Shown one piece after another: positions 58,452 through 64,000 of a stretch of 64,000 nucleotides of DNA. The notes beneath the pieces are model-generated. The model did no database searches, was not told the origin of the DNA, and worked only from the letters and a program-made list of their open reading frames with translations. Both the position numbers and the translations under genes were made by a program. Within the stretch, counting starts at the first letter, position 1, and each line of letters opens with the position of its first letter. Origin of the DNA: Candidatus Trichofilum aggregatum (GTDB lineage: Bacteria > Chloroflexota > Anaerolineae > Promineifilales > Promineifilaceae); the NCBI GenBank assembly GCA_016716885.1, contig JADJUV010000008.1:1-64000 (forward strand), written 5' to 3'.

Positions 58452-59483
58452 ATGCAAAATCAACGCGCTCATCCTCTTTTTTCTGGCTTTGGCTGTGGCA
58501 CGGCTCTCCTTCTGGTAGCCGTGTTAGGAGCTATTCTCGTGTGGCGCGGGGGTGGGCCGTTCAGTCCGGGCGCGTTGACTGAGGCGCGGCCGCGACAAAC
58601 CCCGCTCGATGGGTTCGCTGCCCACGCCGACTTTGAACAACAATGTACCCTCTGCCACACCGCCTGGCAGGGCATTACCCCAGAAAAATGTGAACAGTGC
58701 CACACCAACATCGCCAGCCAACGCCAAACCAGCGAAGGGCTACATGGGTTGATGACCGACACCCACAACTGCCAGACCTGCCACACCGACCATGCTGGCC
58801 GCGACGCCCGCATCACCCGGATGGATACCGACAGCTTCGACCATGATCGTCTGACCGATTTCAGCCTCATGACCCACCCCACCGACTTCGATGGCACAGA
58901 CATGACCTGTGACGATTGCCATAAAGAAGCTGTCTACACCGCCGAAGCCGTAGATTGCCAGACCTGCCACGCTCAGGCCGATGGGGTGTTCATGGCCGAA
59001 CACACCGAGTTATTTGGCTCAACCTGCCTGGAGTGTCATCAGGGGCGCGGCGAAACGGCGAACTTTAATCACAACCTGATTTTTGTTCTGGATGGTGCCC
59101 ACACCGAGGCCACCTGCCAGAGTTGCCATGCCGGACAACAATTTGAGGAAACGCCCCGCACTTGTGTCAACTGCCATGAGGAACCAATCATCCATGCCGG
59201 ACAATTTGGCCTGGAATGTGCCCGTTGCCACAGTACCACCGCCTGGTCACCGGCCCAACTTCAGGCTCACACCTTCCCCCTTGACCACGGCGACGAAGGG
59301 CAAATTCCTTGCCAGACCTGCCACACCCGCAACTATGTAGAATACACCTGCACCAACTGTCACGCCCACCCGGAAAATGACATACGCGAGGAGCATTTGG
59401 AAGAAGGCATCACCGATTTTGCTGATTGTGTGGAATGCCACCCCACCGGGCAGGAAGATGAAGCGGAGCGTGATGATGATTAA
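58452..59483 (+). CDS. Membrane-anchored dodecahaem c-type protein
   Basis: 343 residues with one membrane helix (~15-33) and 12 CxxCH motifs (CTLCH, CEQCH, CQTCH, CDDCH, CQTCH, CLECH, CQSCH, CVNCH, CARCH, CQTCH, CTNCH, CVECH). Many His between motifs (FDHD, AEHTE, FNHNL, DHGDE) can be distal ligands. Acidic C-terminus (EDEAERDDD). First gene of the redox cluster, 85 bp before the 27-haem gene. Likely periplasmic electron conductor. One octamer near codon 45. Confidence 0.9.
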   Translation: MQNQRAHPLFSGFGCGTALLLVAVLGAILVWRGGGPFSPGALTEARPRQTPLDGFAAHADFEQQCTLCHTAWQGITPEKCEQCHTNIASQRQTSEGLHGLMTDTHNCQTCHTDHAGRDARITRMDTDSFDHDRLTDFSLMTHPTDFDGTDMTCDDCHKEAVYTAEAVDCQTCHAQADGVFMAEHTELFGSTCLECHQGRGETANFNHNLIFVLDGAHTEATCQSCHAGQQFEETPRTCVNCHEEPIIHAGQFGLECARCHSTTAWSPAQLQAHTFPLDHGDEGQIPCQTCHTRNYVEYTCTNCHAHPENDIREEHLEEGITDFADCVECHPTGQEDEAERDDD

Positions 59484-59568
59484 CCGTCCGTCAAATGGCG
59501 TTTGGTGTTTTCACTCTCGCTTCTGGGGACCAAGAGATTAAGAGATTAAGAGACTGAGAGATTTCCCT

Positions 59569-61656
59569 ATGAAACGTTTATTACTCATCCTTACCCTCGG
59601 TATCATCGTTGTCGTCCTCAGCTTTGGCGGCGTTATCTTCCTGGCCGAAACGCATCCGTTCGTGCCGGGTGATGCCCTTTACGCATGGCAGCGATGGGCC
59701 GAACAGGTGCAAATCCGCCTGACATCGGACATGACACGGCGGGCAGATATGATTCTAGACCTGCTGCAACGGCGAGTTGATGACCTGGCCCAAACCGAGG
59801 ATGAAGCCCACCAGCTCGCGGCCGCGATAGCCCTGTACGACGCCGTGGAACAAACCCTGCGCACCATTGCCACCGCCAACCCGGACGATCAGCCCCGGCT
59901 CAGCGGCCGCGTGCGTGAACTCCTCACCCTCGCCCAACCCATCCTGGCCCGCCTGCCCGACAACCTGCGCCAACATCCTGAAATCGCCACCCTCATCCAG
60001 CAAATCAACATCCTGTTAGCCAACGACGGTATTCCGATGGTTTTGGACGAGAACAACAACCTCATCACCCCTATCGGCCCGCAGGCCATTCCTTTCCTTA
60101 ACGAGGACATAGACCACAGCTTCTACCCGCTCACCGGCGAACACCAACTCGTGGCCTGCGAATCGTGCCATACCTCAGGAACCTACGACAACACCCCCAC
60201 CGAATGTGAAAGTTGCCACCAGCCCCCGCCTGTCCACTTTGATGGAGCCTGTGCCGACTGCCATAACATCACCAACCCCGATTGGGAACCTTACCAGTTC
60301 AATCACATCGGCGTCAACGAATGTACGTCCTGCCACATCGAAGACAAACCCATAGACCATTTTGAGGGAGAGTGCATCTCTTGCCACACCAATACCAACG
60401 ATTGGCTCATGGCCTCCTTCAGTCACGCGGGCGTTACCCAATGCACCACCTGCCACCAGGAAGACAAACCGGTCAACCATTACCCGGGTGAATGTGCCTC
60501 TTGCCACACCAACACGGACGATTGGGCCATCGCCACCTTCAACCATACTGGCTTTACTGACTGTGCCAGTTGCCACAGCGCGGCCGCGCCCGTCAATCAT
60601 TTCCCCGGCCAATGCTCCAGTTGCCACACCACCACCACCTGGACCGGGGCCACCTTCAACCACGCCGGGTTTACCGATTGTATCGGTTGCCACAGCGCGG
60701 CCGCGCCCGCCAACCATTTCCCCGGCCAATGCTCCAGTTGCCACACCACTACCACCTGGACCGGGGCCACCTTCAACCATGCTGGGTTTACTGATTGTGT
60801 GGGTTGCCACAGCGCGGCCGCGCCCGCCAACCATTTCCCCGGCCAATGCTCTAACTGTCACAGCAGTTCATCCTGGACCGGAGCCAACTTTAACCATAGC
60901 GGCTTCACCGATTGCCAATCCTGCCATGCTCGCCCGGCCAACCATTACCAGGGCCAATGTTCCAGTTGTCACACCACCAACAACTGGGACGCCCAGTTCA
61001 ACCATAGCGGCCTGACCGATTGCCAATCCTGCCATGCTCGCCCAGCCAACCATTACCAGGGTCAATGTTCCAGTTGCCACACCACCAACAACTGGGACGC
61101 CCAGTTCAACCACAGCGGCCTGACCGATTGCCAATCCTGCCACGCCCGCCCGGCCAACCATTACCAGGGCCAATGTTCCAGTTGCCATACCACCAATAAC
61201 TGGGATGCCCAGTTCAACCACAGCGGTTTCACCGACTGCCAATCCTGCCATGCCCGCCCGGCCAACCATTACCCAGGCCAATGTTCCACCTGCCACACCA
61301 CCAATAACTGGGATGCCCAGTTCAACCACAGCGGTTTCACCGACTGCCAATCCTGCCATGCTCGCCCGGCCAACCATTACCCAGGCCAATGCTCCACCTG
61401 CCACACCACCAACAACTGGGACGCCCAATTCAGTCATAGCGGCCTGACCGATTGCCAATCTTGCCACACGCCGCCCGGCGGTCACTTCCCTGGACAATGT
61501 TCCAGTTGCCACACAACCAATAATTGGGACGCTGAATTCAGCCACAACGGCCTGACCAACTGTAGTGACTGCCACAACGCACCCAACGACGACGACCACC
61601 CTGATCCCGTGCCCCAATGCTCCAACTGCCACAACACCGATGATTGGGACGACTAA
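59569..61656 (+). CDS. 27-haem repeat cytochrome with DUF5667-like N-domain
   Basis: 695 residues. Signal/anchor (~1-25), a helical DUF5667-like domain (~28-165), then haem repeats. I count 27 CxxCH. From ~330 a unit recurs: about 39 residues with FNHAGFTDCIGCHSAAAP and CSSCHTTTTWTGAT, then 36-residue units with CQSCHARPANHY and CSSCHTTNNWDAQ. Each unit has two CxxCH and FNH/NH(Y/F) His, fit for bis-His ligation. Several units are almost identical in DNA, indicating recent tandem expansion. GCGGCCGC supplies the Ala-Ala-Ala of three units. No binding-site deviations noted. Expected to be a long periplasmic or surface electron wire. Confidence 0.9.
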   Translation: MKRLLLILTLGIIVVVLSFGGVIFLAETHPFVPGDALYAWQRWAEQVQIRLTSDMTRRADMILDLLQRRVDDLAQTEDEAHQLAAAIALYDAVEQTLRTIATANPDDQPRLSGRVRELLTLAQPILARLPDNLRQHPEIATLIQQINILLANDGIPMVLDENNNLITPIGPQAIPFLNEDIDHSFYPLTGEHQLVACESCHTSGTYDNTPTECESCHQPPPVHFDGACADCHNITNPDWEPYQFNHIGVNECTSCHIEDKPIDHFEGECISCHTNTNDWLMASFSHAGVTQCTTCHQEDKPVNHYPGECASCHTNTDDWAIATFNHTGFTDCASCHSAAAPVNHFPGQCSSCHTTTTWTGATFNHAGFTDCIGCHSAAAPANHFPGQCSSCHTTTTWTGATFNHAGFTDCVGCHSAAAPANHFPGQCSNCHSSSSWTGANFNHSGFTDCQSCHARPANHYQGQCSSCHTTNNWDAQFNHSGLTDCQSCHARPANHYQGQCSSCHTTNNWDAQFNHSGLTDCQSCHARPANHYQGQCSSCHTTNNWDAQFNHSGFTDCQSCHARPANHYPGQCSTCHTTNNWDAQFNHSGFTDCQSCHARPANHYPGQCSTCHTTNNWDAQFSHSGLTDCQSCHTPPGGHFPGQCSSCHTTNNWDAEFSHNGLTNCSDCHNAPNDDDHPDPVPQCSNCHNTDDWDD

Positions 61657-61699
61657 AGAAAGTGCTGAGTGCTGAGTTGCTGACAAGCTAATTCCTACT

Positions 61700-62509
61700 A
61701 TGAACGATAACTTTGAACTGAAATTGAGCTTCCTGGTGGTGGGGTTTCTAGGCGTGGTGTACATCGGCTACGAAATCGCCACCATCCCTGATGGTGGTCA
61801 TCCATTTGGGCATGGCCTGGGCGTTTTAGGGGCGTTGCTGATGATCATGACCGAGACACTCTACAGCCTGCGCAAACGATTGGGCTGGTTCAGCTTCTGG
61901 CCGGTGCGCCACTGGCTCTCCTTCCACATCTTCACCGGCATCGTTGGCCCAACCATGGTTTTTATGCACACGGCTCTTGAATTCCGAGGGCTGGCGGGAT
62001 TGACCTTTTTGCTGATGGTGCTGGTCGTCTTAAGCGGTTTCCTGGGGCGATACATTTATACGGCTGTCCCTCGCTCGTTGGCAGGTGTAGAATTAGATCG
62101 GCGGACATTGGAACAGCAATTGTGGCAGGCCCGGCAAGAACTCATGGCCTGGTCAGCCGATAAGTCGGTGCGGGTGCAGGCCTTGGTAAGCAACGAAGCG
62201 GCCGCGAACCTTTCCCCCACCGATCTCTCTGTCCTTGAGCTACTGGGCCATCGCCTACAAGAATGGCGCGAACAAAGCCGCATCCGTCAGGCCATCCGCC
62301 AGCTAGACCGGCAGGAACAGACCCGCATGAGCGAAATCGAAAAGCAGTTGCGCCGCCAACAGCGACTCATCCGCCAGATTCGTTCCTTACAAACAGTGCG
62401 CCGCCTCATGGGTTATTGGCACACCGCCCATGTCCCCCTGGGACTAACCTTGTTTACCTCCATGACCATTCACACCGTAGCGACCATTTACTTTGGCGCA
62501 CTGTCCTAA
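61700..62509 (+). CDS. b-type haem membrane protein with coiled-coil loop
   Basis: 269 residues. Four membrane helices (~8-28, 40-60, 72-128 as two, ~240-262) around a long Gln/Arg-rich coiled coil (~135-235). His pairs suited to b-haems: RHWLSFH and VFMHTALEF in the helix pair, and YWHTAHVPLG with SMTIHTVATIYF at the end. Resembles quinol-oxidising cytochrome-b subunits. It follows the c-type genes and precedes the ferredoxin, so it may link the quinone pool to the haem wire. Family name not assigned. One octamer. Confidence 0.75.
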   Translation: MNDNFELKLSFLVVGFLGVVYIGYEIATIPDGGHPFGHGLGVLGALLMIMTETLYSLRKRLGWFSFWPVRHWLSFHIFTGIVGPTMVFMHTALEFRGLAGLTFLLMVLVVLSGFLGRYIYTAVPRSLAGVELDRRTLEQQLWQARQELMAWSADKSVRVQALVSNEAAANLSPTDLSVLELLGHRLQEWREQSRIRQAIRQLDRQEQTRMSEIEKQLRRQQRLIRQIRSLQTVRRLMGYWHTAHVPLGLTLFTSMTIHTVATIYFGALS

Positions 62510-62524
62510 CCTGAGTTCAAAGCG

Positions 62525-62575
62525 AGAGCGAGAGCTAGAGCTAGAGGAAAATCCTCTAGCTCTAGCTCTCGCTCT
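62525..62575. repeat. Perfect 24-bp hairpin of CTAGAG/GCGAGAG units
   Basis: 62525-62548 and 62552-62575 are exact reverse complements around AAA. A shorter related one lies at ~20319-20352. It precedes the ferredoxin start by ~18 bp and could influence translation. Confidence 0.85.
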
Positions 62576-62593
62576 AACTCAAACAATCTATCT

Positions 62594-62935
62594 ATGTGGA
62601 CTAAGTTAAAGGCTCTTTTTTCAGCCAACGACCAGAAAAAATCATTTTTACCCCCCACGACAGGTGGGCCATTCCAGGTGGCGGCGGATGCTTCGCGCTG
62701 TGTGCAGTGTGGCATTTGCGGCTACAACTGCCCGGTGGGGATTGAGGTAAGAGAATATGCTCGCCGCGGCCGCAACGTCACCGACCCCCGTTGTATTTCC
62801 TGCGGGGCCTGCATCGAAAAATGCCCTCGGGGAACCCTCCGCTGGGGACCTGCCATCCTCATCGGCGACGATCTCCGCCTGCAAACCGACCCCAATGCCT
62901 TACCGGTTTGGCAACCCCCCAAAATCAAGGCTTAA
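62594..62935 (+). CDS. Two-cluster 4Fe-4S ferredoxin-like protein
   Basis: 113 residues: CVQCGICGYNCP and CISCGACIEKCP, eight ligands for two [4Fe-4S] clusters, with a ~35-residue basic N-terminal tail and a C-terminal strand region. No signal peptide, so cytoplasmic or membrane-peripheral. In the cluster it could carry electrons between the FAD oxidoreductase and the b-type protein. One octamer (RRGRN). Confidence 0.9.
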   Translation: MWTKLKALFSANDQKKSFLPPTTGGPFQVAADASRCVQCGICGYNCPVGIEVREYARRGRNVTDPRCISCGACIEKCPRGTLRWGPAILIGDDLRLQTDPNALPVWQPPKIKA

Positions 62936-62998
62936 CGATTAACGAAGGATGGTTGATCCACTCCTTCATAATTCCTAATTCATCCTTCAAAGGTTCCC

Positions 62999-63439
62999 AT
63001 GCTCAAACGACTCCTCCTCCCTTTCCTTGGCCTCGTTCTCCTGGCCTTCATCGTCATACAACTTGTGCCCTATGGGCGTGACCACGAAAACCCGCCCATC
63101 GCCGCCGAACCCACCTGGGACAGCCCCCAAACCCGTCAACTGTTCATGACCGCTTGTGGCGATTGCCACAGCTACGAAACCGTCTGGCCCTGGTACAGTA
63201 ATATTGCTCCCGTCTCCTGGTTAGTCCAACGTGATGTTGAGGAAGGGCGGGCCGAATTTAATATTTCGCGCTGGGGGCAAGGTGAAAACGAAGCCGGTGA
63301 AGCGGCCGAAACGGTGCGGGAAGGCGAAATGCCCCCGCCTATCTTCTTAGTAACCCATCCCGAAGCCCGCCTCTCCTCAGCCGACGAACAGACCCTTATT
63401 CGTGGCCTTGTTGCTACGTTTGGGGATGAAGAAGACTGA
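62999..63439 (+). CDS. Monohaem c-type protein, haem-binding domain family
   Basis: 146 residues with one N-terminal helix (~5-24), CGDCH at ~54-58, then the conserved PWYSNIAPVSWLVQRDVEEGR and FNISRWGQ segment of the PF14376-type haem-binding domain, and a Met-rich MPPP segment (possible axial Met). 60-bp gap after the ferredoxin; the gap contains ATTCCTAATTC repeats. Probably exchanges electrons with the multihaem proteins. Confidence 0.85.
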   Translation: MLKRLLLPFLGLVLLAFIVIQLVPYGRDHENPPIAAEPTWDSPQTRQLFMTACGDCHSYETVWPWYSNIAPVSWLVQRDVEEGRAEFNISRWGQGENEAGEAAETVREGEMPPPIFLVTHPEARLSSADEQTLIRGLVATFGDEED

Positions 63440-63523
63440 GATGAGAGACTGAGAGACTGAGAGACTGAAGAAAATGGTCAATCGTCAATGACTTTTACGC
63501 AACACGCATCACGTACCACACCT

Positions 63524-64000
63524 ATGTCCAAACATTATCTAATTATCGGTAACGGAGCCGCCGGGGTAAGTGCGGCCGAGGTGATACGGCAGAGGGACGC
63601 GGCCGCACGCATCACCATCCTCACCGACGAACCGTACCCCATGTACTCCCGCCCCGGCATCGCCTACATCCTCAACGGGCAAGTACCCGCCGAACAAATC
63701 ATCGCCCGGCGACCATCCTTCTACACGGAACACCACTTCGACTTGCGGGTGGGTCGGGCTACCAGCCTGGACACCGCCCGGCAACAAGTAACCCTCAATG
63801 GTGGCTCCGTCTTGGCCTATGATGTCGTTTTAGTGGCGACCGGCGCGGCCGCGACCGCAGCCCCCTTCCCCAACAACGACCTGGCTGGCATTGTCACCTT
63901 CGACAAACTGGACGACGCTCGCCATATCCTTGAGCTAACCCGCAAAGCCAAAAGAGCCGTCATCGTGGGCGGCGGTATCACGGCCATGGAACTGGCCGAA
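63524..64000 (+). CDS. FAD/NAD(P)-dependent oxidoreductase (runs off right edge)
   Basis: 159 codons in frame to the window end. FAD motif LIIGNGAAGVSAAEVIR, MYSRPGIAYIL, DVVLVATGAA, and the start of the NAD-binding motif VIVGGGITAMELAE. This matches the NADH:acceptor/nitrite-reductase-type (class-II) oxidoreductases. As last visible gene of the redox cluster it may deliver NAD(P)H electrons. Two octamers. Confidence 0.85.
   Translation, partial: MSKHYLIIGNGAAGVSAAEVIRQRDAAARITILTDEPYPMYSRPGIAYILNGQVPAEQIIARRPSFYTEHHFDLRVGRATSLDTARQQVTLNGGSVLAYDVVLVATGAAATAAPFPNNDLAGIVTFDKLDDARHILELTRKAKRAVIVGGGITAMELAE

Noticed and set aside
59569..61656. Nitrite/hydroxylamine-type enzyme cytochrome
   Set aside because: Only CxxCH motifs with regular spacing; no CxxCK or unusual catalytic haem site, so a conduit role fits better.
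60868..61764. Long open frame antisense to the cytochrome repeats
   Set aside because: It mirrors the periodic CxxCH coding DNA; the sense strand has clear haem motifs and RBS context.

Overview
The window looks like one piece of a chromosome from an uncultured Chloroflexota bacterium, probably Anaerolineae-like. This is inferred from gene content: MacB-type exporters, GT39-like membrane proteins with an added C-terminal domain, a PurS-PurS-PurL FGAM synthase, ArsR-ArsC and multihaem cytochromes. GC looks to be in the high fifties. I see no rRNA, tRNA, CRISPR array, transposase or phage gene. Two textures run through the sequence. The first is the palindromic octamer GCGGCCGC, about 118 copies by eye (roughly one per 540 bp), mostly read as Ala-Ala-Ala. 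The second is a set of intergenic islands of 7-10 bp quasi-tandem repeats, several of which run into coding sequence. About 17 genes or joints carry single-base frameshifts, mostly at homopolymers, and there is a poly-G tract near 44.7-44.9 kb. Much of that is probably consensus error, not biology.

Layout. 1-2.6 kb: trypsin-STAND NTPase plus Trypco1 partner, a candidate conflict system, free of the octamer. 2.8-6.5 kb: histidine kinase/OmpR regulator pair, small membrane proteins and a DUF218 remnant. 6.7-8.6 kb: TipA-like MerR regulator with its own promoter, then an AAA+ ATPase. 8.8-11.8 kb: MFS transporter, ArsR-ArsC fusion and metallophosphoesterase. 12.3-14.8 kb: GH5 lipoprotein with an inserted domain, a glycosyltransferase remnant and an acetyltransferase. 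15.3-19.3 kb: MacB-like exporter. 19.4-23.5 kb: DUF6159 protein, CDP-alcohol phosphatidyltransferase, small Cys-rich protein, a MITE-like element, a second acetyltransferase and a secreted unknown. 23.6-31.1 kb: a YnjBCD-like ABC transporter interrupted by a halogenase-like flavoprotein, a YdjM-like protein and a duplicated GxxExxY protein. 31.1-33.6 kb: mercuric-reductase-like flavoprotein and TVP38 protein. 33.9-37.9 kb: cyclase-ATPase-TPR regulator.

38.0-42.2 kb: small membrane protein and FGAM synthase (PurS-PurS-PurL, PurQ) carrying four repeat inserts. 42.2-45.7 kb: GAF histidine kinase between two response regulators. 45.8-46.5 kb: HAD phosphatase. 46.7-55.3 kb: four polytopic glycosyltransferase-like proteins, three sharing a C-terminal beta-sandwich-like domain. 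55.3-57.2 kb: three tandem PH-like membrane proteins. 57.2-58.2 kb: purC. 58.3-64 kb: an electron-transfer cluster (12-haem and 27-haem c-type proteins, b-type membrane protein, two-cluster ferredoxin, monohaem protein, FAD oxidoreductase cut by the right edge).

The most unusual items are the right-hand cytochrome cluster, the octamer, and the heptamer arrays in the FGAM synthase. There, loss of one 7-bp unit at each of two broken joints would give one continuous PurS-PurS-PurL-PurQ polypeptide.
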